From NCBI GenBank assembly GCA_011390235.1, contig JAABSS010000082.1, positions 1 to 5,296 on the forward strand: a stretch of DNA of 5,296 nucleotides, written 5' to 3'. The position numbers and the translations under genes were made by a program. Source of the stretch: Desulfotignum sp. (GTDB lineage: Bacteria; Desulfobacterota; Desulfobacteria; Desulfobacterales; Desulfobacteraceae). Shown piece by piece: positions 1 through 5,296 of the stretch; the first letter of the stretch is position 1, and each line of letters opens with the position of its first letter. The notes under the pieces are model-generated. The model did not search any database. It worked only from the letters and a program-made list of their open reading frames with translations, and was not told where the DNA came from.

Positions 1-205
1 GCAACGCTTTTTGCACCTGATCCAGAACAGCCTTGTCCCGGTTACGGGTATGGACCACAATAATTATGCATATGCAAAAGACCACAAGAGATGCAGTGAA
101 AACCGCAAAAGAAAATGGACTAACACTGAGAACCATGCCGGAGGCCGCCAGAATCAGGAGCAGGATACAAATATTGAAATAAATGCGTTGTAATTGTATT
201 TTCAT
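1..205 (-). CDS. N-terminal part of an unidentified two-helix membrane protein (runs off the window start)
   Basis: Reading the minus strand from an ATG at 205-203 gives 68 uninterrupted codons to the window edge, so only the N-terminus is present. After a short basic start (MKIQLQR) there are two strongly hydrophobic segments, about residues 8-28 and 31-51, joined by a very short turn (SVSP). They are followed by a charged stretch (HTRNRDKAVLDQVQKAL) that could begin a helical cytoplasmic linker. Positive charge on both flanks predicts a hairpin in the inner membrane with both ends in the cytoplasm. Such an N-terminus is compatible with a membrane-anchored sensor or signalling protein, but nothing visible identifies a family. 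A good sigma70-type promoter lies just upstream (220-249), which supports this strand and start. No clear Shine-Dalgarno sequence precedes the ATG. It is divergent from the ilv operon, and a functional link is not evident. Confidence 0.68.
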   Translation of the reverse strand, partial: MKIQLQRIYFNICILLLILAASGMVLSVSPFSFAVFTASLVVFCICIIIVVHTRNRDKAVLDQVQKAL

Positions 206-219
206 AGTGTTTTACCAAA

Positions 220-249
220 ACTATAGCCAATCCCTGACCGGGTTGTCAA
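220..249 (-). promoter_or_regulatory. Sigma70-type promoter for the divergent membrane-protein gene
   Basis: On the minus strand, a perfect TTGACA (-35, at 249-244) is followed after 18 nt by TATAGT (-10, at 225-220). Five of six -10 bases match consensus. Transcription would start near 213, only about 8 nt before the ATG at 205, so the mRNA would be almost leaderless. That fits the lack of a Shine-Dalgarno sequence there. Confidence 0.68.
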
Positions 250-278
250 ATTTAATTATCCCACCCCGTATTTTTTTC

Positions 279-305
279 TTGACAGAGAAAAAATTTATAT
301 ATAAT
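279..305 (+). promoter_or_regulatory. Probable sigma70-type promoter of the ilv operon
   Basis: A perfect TTGACA (279-284) and a perfect TATAAT (300-305) lie in an AT-rich tract upstream of the leader ORF. The spacer is 15 nt, shorter than the usual 16-18, so either the promoter is suboptimal or a weaker overlapping -10 (for example TAATAA at 302-307, 17-nt spacer) is used. The start would fall near 311-313, giving a leader of about 190 nt before ilvD and about 22 nt before the leader-peptide ATG. Confidence 0.62.
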
Positions 306-310
306 AAATT
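292..310. repeat. Short AT-only inverted repeat overlapping the -10 box
   Basis: AATTTAT (292-298) and ATAAATT (304-310) are exact inverted copies separated by 5 nt, and they straddle the -10 of the ilv promoter. This could be an operator for a dimeric regulator. The sequence is only A and T in an AT-rich tract, so chance is a serious alternative. Confidence 0.25.
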
Positions 311-334
311 AATTTTAAACAAAGTGAATATAAC

Positions 335-421
335 ATGATACCCGGTTTTTTGACCATACTACTAGTCCTCATTATTATCGTGGAGGTGATTATTACCACC
401 TCCATACGAAGGGGCTCCTAG
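335..421 (+). CDS. ilv operon leader peptide (attenuator peptide), 28 aa
   Basis: ATG at 335 opens a 28-codon frame ending in TAG at 419-421. Of its residues, 8 are Ile, 4 Leu and 3 Val (15 of 28), and residues 8-20 read ILLVLIIIVEVII, with only one residue that is not branched-chain. This composition, the position between the promoter and a terminator, and the biosynthetic genes downstream match leader peptides such as those of enterobacterial ilvGMEDA and leu operons. The product itself is not expected to act; ribosome progress through the Ile/Leu/Val codons is the sensor. Scarce charged tRNA would stall the ribosome over codons 8-16 and expose the downstream arm of the hairpin at 381-404. 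The start has only a weak Shine-Dalgarno candidate (AAGTGA, 322-327). The hydrophobic run could also be read as a tiny membrane peptide, but the terminator context argues against that. Confidence 0.85.
   Translation: MIPGFLTILLVLIIIVEVIITTSIRRGS
381..404 (+). promoter_or_regulatory. Leader hairpin 1:2 (pause/anti-antiterminator stem) inside the leader ORF
   Basis: TGGAGGTG (381-388) pairs perfectly with CACCTCCA (397-404), giving an 8-bp stem with an 8-nt loop, extendable by one G-U pair. It sits at codons 16-24 of the leader peptide, just after the Ile run. In an attenuator it would act as the first hairpin: it pauses polymerase and keeps arm 2 (about 396-404) from joining the antiterminator. 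A ribosome stalled upstream would cover arm 1. Confidence 0.7.
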
Positions 422-472
422 TGGCATAACCCAAGTTTGACGTTAAAAGCCGTTATCAGCCCCAGGGGGCGG
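396..472 (+). promoter_or_regulatory. Candidate antiterminator fold of the ilv leader
   Basis: Three nested pairings can be drawn. CCACCTCC (396-403) pairs with GGGGGCGG (465-472) with one mismatch and one U-G pair. GGGGCT (411-416) pairs with AGCCCC (458-463) exactly. ATAAC (426-430) pairs with GTTAT (452-456) exactly. The downstream halves belong to the terminator stem and loop, and the first upstream half belongs to hairpin 1:2, so this fold excludes both. A ribosome at the leader stop codon (419-421) would cover 411-430 and block it. Bulges of 7 and 9 nt make its stability uncertain; found by eye only. Confidence 0.55.
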
Positions 473-486
473 ATAACGGCTTTTTT
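445..486 (+). terminator. Intrinsic terminator of the ilv attenuator
   Basis: GCCGTTATC (449-457) pairs perfectly with GATAACGGC (472-480). The stem is extended by A445-448 with T481-484 at the base and, past an A-G mismatch, by GCCC (459-462) with GGGC (467-470) towards a small loop. Six Ts follow directly (481-486), and another T run follows at 489-492. This is a strong rho-independent terminator placed between the leader-peptide stop and the ilvD Shine-Dalgarno (AAGGAG, 493-498). Because it lies upstream of the whole operon and downstream of its promoter, it must be conditional, as in attenuation. Confidence 0.88.
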
Positions 487-504
487 GCTTTTAAGGAGAG
501 ATAC

Positions 505-2172
505 ATGCGAAGCCACATTGCAACAAAAGGGGTGCAAAGAGCACCCCACAGGAGCCTGATGAAGGCGCTGGGCCTGACCGACAGAGAAATCAGCCAGCCG
601 CTGATCGGCATTGCCAACGCTGCCAATGAACTCATTCCCGGTCATATGCACCTGGATACCCTGGTTACAGCCGTGAAGACCGGCATCAGCATGGCCGGGG
701 GCACACCAATGGAATTTTCCACCATCGGGGTGTGTGACGGTATTGCCATGAACCACGCAGGCATGCATTATTCTCTGGCTTCCCGGGAACTGATTGCGGA
801 TTCCATTGAAGTAACTGCCATGGCCCACCCGTTTGATGCCATTGTCATGGTGCCCAACTGTGACAAGATTGTGCCCGGCATGCTCATGGCAGCGGCCCGG
901 CTCAATATCCCGGCCATTTTTATCAGCGGCGGCCCCATGCTGGCCGGCCGCAACCCGGTTGACCAGAAACTAAAAATTGATCTGGTGTCGGTGTTTGAAG
1001 CAGTGGGTGCTGTGCGGGCCGGCCGGATGGATGAAAAAGATCTGGCTGCTGTGGAAGACTGTGCATGCCCTACCTGCGGATCATGCGCCGGCATGTTCAC
1101 AGCCAACTCCATGAACTGCCTCACTGAAGCCATAGGCATGGCCCTGCCCGGTAACGGCACCATCCCGGCTCCCATGTCCAAACGCATCCGCCTGGCCAAA
1201 CAAACCGGCATCCAGATCATGGCGCTGCTGGAAAAAAATATCACCCCGGATAAAATCATGACCCCCAGGGCATTCATGAACGCCCTGACCGTGGACATGG
1301 CCCTGGGGTGTTCCACCAATACCGTGCTGCACCTTGCCGCCATAGCCCATGAAGCAGGTATTCCCCTGGATCTGGCCATGATCAACCAAGTCAGTGAAAA
1401 AGCCCCGCATATCTGTTCTTTGAGCCCGGGAGGGCCGGACCATATCCAGGACCTGGACCAGGCAGGCGGCATCCAGTCGGTGATGAAAGAACTGGCAGAC
1501 CACCACCTGATGGATACATCCTGTCTCACTGCCACCGGCCGCTCAGTTGCTGAAAACCTTGTCGGGATTACTGTTTTGGATCCGGCAGTTATCCGGCCTG
1601 TGGCCGACCCGTATCATACCCGGGGCGGACTGGCGGTTCTGTTCGGCAACCTGGCACCGGAAGGGTGTGTGGTCAAACAGTCGGCTGTGGTGGAAGAGAT
1701 GCTGGTGCACCAGGGTCCTGCCCGGGTGTTTGACTCGGAAGAAGACGCCACTGCCGCTATTTTGGGGGGAAAAATCAACCCCAAAGATGTGGTGGTGATC
1801 CGGTATGAAGGCCCATCCGGCGGGCCCGGCATGCGGGAGATGCTCACCCCGACGTCCGCCATTGCCGGCATGGGCCTGGGAGCTTCCTGCGCTTTGATCA
1901 CTGACGGCCGGTTTTCCGGGGGCACCAAAGGGGCCTGCATCGGCCATGTGTCTCCGGAAGCAGCTACAGGCGGTCCCATGGCAGCGGTAATGGAAAACGA
2001 CATCATCAAAATTGATATTCCGGCCAAAAGCATTACGCTGATGGTTGCACAAGACCAAATTCAAGAGCGGTTGGCCCGGTGGGTCAAACCGGAACCCAAA
2101 ATAACAAAAGGGTATATGGCCCGATATGCCCGGCAGGTATCTTCCGCCGGACAGGGAGCCATTATTCAATAA
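505..2172 (+). CDS. ilvD: Dihydroxy-acid dehydratase (IlvD)
   Basis: The 555-aa protein dehydrates 2,3-dihydroxyisovalerate and 2,3-dihydroxy-3-methylvalerate to the 2-oxo acids of valine and isoleucine synthesis in the cytoplasm. Family signatures run the full length: [12 protein letters not shown] near the start, GVCDGIAM (Asp78, Mg ligand), [12 protein letters not shown] (Cys119 cluster ligand, Asp120, and Lys121, the expected carbamylated lysine), [17 protein letters not shown] (Cys194 as second cluster ligand by alignment with E. coli Cys195), [13 protein letters not shown] (Glu445) and [10 protein letters not shown] (Ser471, expected catalytic base). No key residue is missing, and the length fits the short bacterial form. 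ATG 505 has AAGGAG at 493-498 with a 6-nt spacer, immediately after the terminator T run, so translation begins only on transcripts that escape attenuation. It is the first structural gene; ilvB follows after 17 nt. The Fe-S cluster makes the enzyme oxygen-sensitive in the known family. Confidence 0.97.
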   Translation: MRSHIATKGVQRAPHRSLMKALGLTDREISQPLIGIANAANELIPGHMHLDTLVTAVKTGISMAGGTPMEFSTIGVCDGIAMNHAGMHYSLASRELIADSIEVTAMAHPFDAIVMVPNCDKIVPGMLMAAARLNIPAIFISGGPMLAGRNPVDQKLKIDLVSVFEAVGAVRAGRMDEKDLAAVEDCACPTCGSCAGMFTANSMNCLTEAIGMALPGNGTIPAPMSKRIRLAKQTGIQIMALLEKNITPDKIMTPRAFMNALTVDMALGCSTNTVLHLAAIAHEAGIPLDLAMINQVSEKAPHICSLSPGGPDHIQDLDQAGGIQSVMKELADHHLMDTSCLTATGRSVAENLVGITVLDPAVIRPVADPYHTRGGLAVLFGNLAPEGCVVKQSAVVEEMLVHQGPARVFDSEEDATAAILGGKINPKDVVVIRYEGPSGGPGMREMLTPTSAIAGMGLGASCALITDGRFSGGTKGACIGHVSPEAATGGPMAAVMENDIIKIDIPAKSITLMVAQDQIQERLARWVKPEPKITKGYMARYARQVSSAGQGAIIQ

Positions 2173-2177
2173 TGAAA

Positions 2178-2183
2178 CAGGAG
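2178..2183 (+). promoter_or_regulatory. Shine-Dalgarno sequence that fixes the ilvB start
   Basis: CAGGAG at 2178-2183 lies 6 nt before ATG 2190. An in-frame ATG at 2172 overlaps the ilvD stop (TAATG) and would add six residues (MKQEIT), but its nearest purine-rich site (AGGGAG, 2153-2158) is 13 nt away. The start at 2190 also gives the typical family N-terminus MKLTGAQ. Confidence 0.75.
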
Positions 2184-2189
2184 ATTACA

Positions 2190-3881
2190 ATGAAACTGAC
2201 AGGGGCCCAGATTCTGATTAAAATGATAAAAGCCCAGGGAGTTGACACCATTTTCGGTTATCCCGGCGGGGCCACCATTGACATCCATGATGAGATTGTC
2301 CGCCACGATGACCTGCGCCACATCCTGGTGCGCCATGAGCAGGGGGCGGTACATGCGGCTGATGCCTATTCCCGGGCACACAAAACCACAGGGGTTGCGC
2401 TGGTCACCTCAGGACCGGGGGCCACCAATACCGTCACCGGCATTGCATCCGCCCATGCAGACTCCATTCCCATGGTGGTTTTCTGCGGCCAGGTGCCCAC
2501 CGGGCTCATCGGCAATGATGCGTTCCAGGAAGTGGATATTGTGGGCATCACCCGGCCCTGCACCAAGCACAATTACCTGGTGAAAAACCCGGACAAGCTG
2601 GCAACCACCATCCAGGAGGCCTTTTACATTGCCCGTTCCGGCAGGCCGGGACCGGTGCTGGTGGACCTGCCAAAAGATATCCTCCAGGCTGAAATAGAGT
2701 TTCAGATGCCTGAAGAACCCCGCCTGCGGTCCTACAAGCCCAACTATACCCCCAATAAAAAACAGATCGCCAAGGTGGTGCAGATGGTCAAAGATGCCAG
2801 AAGGCCGGTGATATTTGCCGGCGGCGGGGTGATTTCATCCCGGGCATCGGAACAGCTTACCAGGCTGGCACAAATGGGTCGCATCCCGGTGACCACATCT
2901 CTTATGGGACTGGGGGCGTTTCCGGGCACAGATCCTTTGTGGCTGGGCATGCTGGGCATGCACGGCACCTTCCGGGCAAATATGAGCATCGGCCACTGTG
3001 ATCTGATCATTGCTGTGGGGGTAAGATTCGATGACCGGGTCACGGGGAATATTGCAAAATTTGCCCCCCATGCATCCATCATCCAGATCGATATCGATCC
3101 CACCTCCATCCACAAAAACATCCCGGTGCAGTGCCCCATTGTGGGGGACTGCAAAACCACGCTGGAACATATTCTGGCCCTCATGGAAAAACAAAATCCT
3201 GCAGAATTGACCGTGGAGCGGGACCCGTGGCTGGAACAGATTGACCAGTGGAAACAGACCACTCCCCTCAAATATGACCAGAAGGCAGATGTCATCAAAC
3301 CCCAATTTGTGGTGGAAAAGCTGTGGGAAGTCACCAAAGGACAGGCCATCATCACCACGGAAGTGGGCCAGAACCAGATGTGGGCCGCCCAGTACTACCA
3401 TTTTGACCTGCCCAACCATTTTATCACCTCCGGCGGGCTGGGGGTGATGGGATTCGGCCTGCCGGCAGCCATCGGCGCCAAGGCAGCCTGTCCGGACAAA
3501 CTGGTGGTGGATGTGGCAGGAGACGGCTCCATTCAGATGAACATCCAGGAATTGATGACTGCGGTGGAAAACTGCCTGGATGTGAAAATCGTCATCCTCA
3601 ACAACCGGTATCTGGGCATGGTGCGGCAGTGGCAGGAATTTTTCTACAACAAGGCCTATGCCTGCACCAATATCGAAAATGCCCCGGATTTTGTAAAACT
3701 GGCGGAAGCATACGGCGCTGCAGGGTTCCGGTGCACAGACCCGGCCTGTGTGGAAGACACTTTGCGCAAAGGACTTGACACTCCCGGCACGGTGATCATG
3801 GATTTTGTGGTGGAGCGGGAAGAATCGGTGTATCCCATGGTACCGGCTGGCGGCGGCCTTACGGAAATGCTTCTGGTATAA
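2190..3881 (+). CDS. ilvB: Acetohydroxyacid synthase (acetolactate synthase), large catalytic subunit
   Basis: The 563-aa ThDP- and FAD-dependent enzyme condenses pyruvate with pyruvate or 2-oxobutyrate to acetolactate or acetohydroxybutyrate, the first shared step to valine, leucine and isoleucine. The N-terminal Pyr domain (about 1-165) has FGYPGGATIDIHD and RHEQGA with Glu50, the glutamate that activates ThDP. The middle FAD-binding domain carries AVGVRFDDRVTGN (275-287). The C-terminal PP domain has the ThDP/Mg motif GDGS (444-447) through LNN (470-472), then YLGMVRQWQ with Trp481. The RQWQ motif and the neighbouring regulatory-subunit gene mark the anabolic synthase rather than the catabolic AlsS type. 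An upstream extension of the frame into ilvD is possible but unsupported by a ribosome binding site. ilvN follows after 33 nt, and the two products form the holoenzyme. Confidence 0.96.
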   Translation: MKLTGAQILIKMIKAQGVDTIFGYPGGATIDIHDEIVRHDDLRHILVRHEQGAVHAADAYSRAHKTTGVALVTSGPGATNTVTGIASAHADSIPMVVFCGQVPTGLIGNDAFQEVDIVGITRPCTKHNYLVKNPDKLATTIQEAFYIARSGRPGPVLVDLPKDILQAEIEFQMPEEPRLRSYKPNYTPNKKQIAKVVQMVKDARRPVIFAGGGVISSRASEQLTRLAQMGRIPVTTSLMGLGAFPGTDPLWLGMLGMHGTFRANMSIGHCDLIIAVGVRFDDRVTGNIAKFAPHASIIQIDIDPTSIHKNIPVQCPIVGDCKTTLEHILALMEKQNPAELTVERDPWLEQIDQWKQTTPLKYDQKADVIKPQFVVEKLWEVTKGQAIITTEVGQNQMWAAQYYHFDLPNHFITSGGLGVMGFGLPAAIGAKAACPDKLVVDVAGDGSIQMNIQELMTAVENCLDVKIVILNNRYLGMVRQWQEFFYNKAYACTNIENAPDFVKLAEAYGAAGFRCTDPACVEDTLRKGLDTPGTVIMDFVVEREESVYPMVPAGGGLTEMLLV

Positions 3882-3914
3882 GGGTTTTGACACAACAACT
3901 GTAAGGGAATAACA

Positions 3915-4406
3915 ATGGAAACCAGCAGATATTTACTCTCAATTCTCGTGGACAATGAACCAGGGGTATTGTCCAGGATTGCCGGCCTGTTTTCCGGCAG
4001 GGGCTTTAACATCGATTCGTTGAGCGTGGCCACCACGGATGATCCGGATGTATCCCGGATCACCATGGCCACCACCTGTGATGCCCAGGTCATCGAACAG
4101 ATAAAAAAACAGCTCCACAAGCTCATCAATGTCATCACAGTGAACGACCTTACCGAAAAAAAATATGTGGAACGGCAACTGGCCCTGGTCAAGGTTCATG
4201 CCAAACCGGAAAAGCGGGCGGAAATTTTGCGCATTGTGGATATTTTCCGGTGCCGGGTCGTGGATGTGGGACATGCCCACTACACAGTGGAGATCTCAGG
4301 GGACAGCGGCAAGCACCAGGCGTTTTTGTCTCTGCTAAAACCCATGGGCATCATTGAAATTGCCAGCACAGGGGCCATTGCCCTGGCAAGAGAAATGGGG
4401 AAATAA
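3915..4406 (+). CDS. ilvN: Acetohydroxyacid synthase, small regulatory subunit
   Basis: The 163-aa protein is the regulatory partner of IlvB; it activates the large subunit and usually confers feedback inhibition by valine. An ACT domain occupies about residues 4-78 (LLSILVDNEPGVLSRIAGLF, then GRGFNIDSLSVATTDDPDVSR). The C-terminal small-subunit domain spans about 84-160 (ERQLALVKVHA, DIFRCRVVDVG, YTVEISG, ending GAIALAREMGK). Asn14, Gly17 and Asn32 correspond to Asn11, Gly14 and Asn29 of E. coli IlvH, known valine-response positions, so valine sensitivity is inferred. Length matches the bacterial IlvH/IlvN class. AAGGGA at 3903-3908 sits 6 nt before the ATG. The symbol ilvH is used for the same family in some genomes. 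Only one base separates its stop from the next start. Confidence 0.96.
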   Translation: METSRYLLSILVDNEPGVLSRIAGLFSGRGFNIDSLSVATTDDPDVSRITMATTCDAQVIEQIKKQLHKLINVITVNDLTEKKYVERQLALVKVHAKPEKRAEILRIVDIFRCRVVDVGHAHYTVEISGDSGKHQAFLSLLKPMGIIEIASTGAIALAREMGK

Positions 4407-4407
4407 A

Positions 4408-5296
4408 ATGGATTCAGTAAAACTATACGACACCACCCTCAGGGACGGGATGCAGGGGGAAAACATCTTTTTTTCTCCGGAAGACAAAATAAAAATCGCC
4501 AGAAGACTGGATGATGCCGGCATTCATTATATTGAAGGCGGATGGCCCGGCTCCAATCCCGGGGCAGCCCATTTTTTTGAGCTGGCACAAAAGATCTCCT
4601 TTAACCATGCAAAGGTGGCGGCCTTCGGTGCCACCCGGCGGCCGGGCACAACCTGTGATAGCGATGCCAACCTTGCGGCACTCATTGACTCAGAAGCCCC
4701 AATCATCACCATTTTCGGCAAATCATGGGGCCTGCATGTCACACAGATCATGGATAACACCCTGGCAGAAAACCTGGACATGATCCGGCAGAGTGTGGCC
4801 CACCTGCTCTCCCATGACCGGGAAGTGATGTATGATGCAGAACATTTTTTCGACGGGTACAAGGCCAACCCGCAGTATGCCCTGGATACGCTGGCAGCGG
4901 CCCTGGAAGGCGGCACCCGCACCCTGGTACTGTGTGACACCAACGGCGGGGCCATGCCCTGTGAAATAGATGAGATCGTCAGGTCTGTGATGGACTACTT
5001 CAAGGACCACCCCGGCATCTGTTTCGGGATTCATACCCACAACGACTGCGCCATGGCCGTGGCCAATGCGGTCAATGCCGTGCATGCCGGTGCCGGCATG
5101 GTCCAGGGCACCATCAACGGGTATGGGGAACGCTGCGGCAATGCGGATCTCACCGCCATCATCCCGATCCTGGCCCTGAAGATGAAAAAAAAGTGCATGT
5201 CTGAAGAAAACCTCAAAAAACTGCTGAACCTGTCCAGATTTGTCTCGGAAACCGCCAATATGCCGCCCGTAAGTTCCCGGCCCTTTGTGGGAAAAA
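4408..5296 (+). CDS. cimA: (R)-citramalate synthase, long (CimA) type, 3'-truncated by the window
   Basis: The first 296 codons of a DRE-TIM metallolyase run open to the window end; family members are about 520-540 aa, so the rest of the linker and the C-terminal LeuA-type allosteric domain lie outside. CimA condenses pyruvate and acetyl-CoA to (R)-citramalate, starting threonine-independent isoleucine synthesis. Seen are LYDTTLRDGMQGE (6-18; Arg12, Asp13 in the metal/catalytic site), YIEGGWPGSNPGAA, FGATRRPG, the stretch DAEHFFDGYKANPQYA, VLCDTNGGAMP, HTHND (209-213, metal-binding histidines) and the family pattern GYGERCGNA (238-246). The GGWPGSNP and DAEHFFDGYKANP stretches favour CimA over 2-isopropylmalate synthase or homocitrate synthase, though substrate choice in this family is inferred. 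ATG 4408 follows the ilvN stop by one base, and GGGGA at 4397-4401 inside ilvN serves as ribosome binding site, suggesting translational coupling. Confidence 0.93.
   Translation, partial: MDSVKLYDTTLRDGMQGENIFFSPEDKIKIARRLDDAGIHYIEGGWPGSNPGAAHFFELAQKISFNHAKVAAFGATRRPGTTCDSDANLAALIDSEAPIITIFGKSWGLHVTQIMDNTLAENLDMIRQSVAHLLSHDREVMYDAEHFFDGYKANPQYALDTLAAALEGGTRTLVLCDTNGGAMPCEIDEIVRSVMDYFKDHPGICFGIHTHNDCAMAVANAVNAVHAGAGMVQGTINGYGERCGNADLTAIIPILALKMKKKCMSEENLKKLLNLSRFVSETANMPPVSSRPFVGK

Noticed and set aside
11..193. Plus-strand 60-codon frame near the window start
   Set aside because: Its translation is low-complexity and hydrophilic, with no ribosome binding site. The opposite strand encodes a clear two-helix membrane N-terminus with its own promoter.
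768..1535. Minus-strand frame of 255 codons opposite ilvD, and similar antisense frames over 1543-2169 and 418-828
   Set aside because: These are shadows of ilvD codon bias, with no supporting ribosome binding site or promoter and no recognisable protein. The 418-828 frame also runs through the attenuator terminator.
2079..2189. Upstream extension of ilvB to an ATG at 2079
   Set aside because: It would overlap the ilvD C-terminus by about 94 nt and add residues unlike any AHAS N-terminus. CAGGAG before ATG 2190 gives a better start.
2835..3893. Long minus-strand reading frame of 352 codons opposite ilvB
   Set aside because: It lies wholly antisense to a gene with complete AHAS motifs, its translation is His/Cys/Phe-rich without family features, and it is explained by the third-position GC bias of ilvB.
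3887..3915. TTGACA between ilvB and ilvN as an internal promoter
   Set aside because: The only hexamer at proper spacing is TAACAA, a poor -10 that overlaps the ilvN start. The -35 match alone in a 33-nt gap is weak evidence.
4156..4163. A8 run in ilvN (and another A8 in cimA at 5185-5192) as possible slippage or frameshift sites
   Set aside because: Both encode ordinary lysines in frame, both proteins continue with family-consistent sequence, and no stimulatory structure or useful alternative frame is evident.
1..5296. CRISPR array, tRNA, rRNA, insertion sequence or phage/defence genes
   Set aside because: No repeats with spacers, no tRNA-like cloverleaf, and no transposase or integrase motifs were seen. 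Apart from the leader, the window is core biosynthetic DNA.

Overview
The window carries the start of a branched-chain amino acid biosynthesis operon on the + strand. It is preceded by what looks like a complete transcription-attenuation leader, and the 5' end of an unrelated membrane-protein gene diverges from it. Gene order is: partial membrane protein (-, 1-205); divergent promoter region (206-334); ilv leader peptide and attenuator (335-486); ilvD (505-2172); ilvB (2190-3881); ilvN (3915-4406); and a 3'-truncated citramalate synthase gene, cimA type (4408-5296). The large antisense reading frames across ilvD and ilvB are treated as shadows.

The organism is probably an anaerobic bacterium of the former Deltaproteobacteria (Desulfobacterota), perhaps a Desulfobacteraceae-like sulfate reducer. 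This is an inference from the style of the proteins, the moderately GC-rich codon use with AT-rich intergenic DNA, and the presence of the long type of citramalate synthase. No marker gene here fixes the taxonomy.

The genes work together on isoleucine and valine. CimA condenses pyruvate with acetyl-CoA to (R)-citramalate, the threonine-independent entry to 2-oxobutyrate. IlvB/IlvN (acetohydroxyacid synthase) joins pyruvate to 2-oxobutyrate or to a second pyruvate. IlvD dehydrates the dihydroxy acids made after the ilvC step. ilvC, the transaminase and the leuCD-type isomerase/dehydrogenase genes are not in the window. Spacing is tight throughout (17, 33 and 1 nt between genes), with no convincing internal promoter or terminator, so one transcript is likely.

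The most interesting part is the roughly 190-nt leader before ilvD. It has a 28-codon ORF, too short for ordinary gene calling, in which 15 residues are Ile, Leu or Val, including the run ILLVLIIIVEVII. The ORF overlaps a hairpin, is followed by a strong intrinsic terminator just before the ilvD ribosome binding site, and contains segments that can form an alternative, mutually exclusive pairing. This is the architecture of a ribosome-mediated attenuator like those of enterobacterial ilv and leu operons. All pairings were found by eye; no folding energies were computed.
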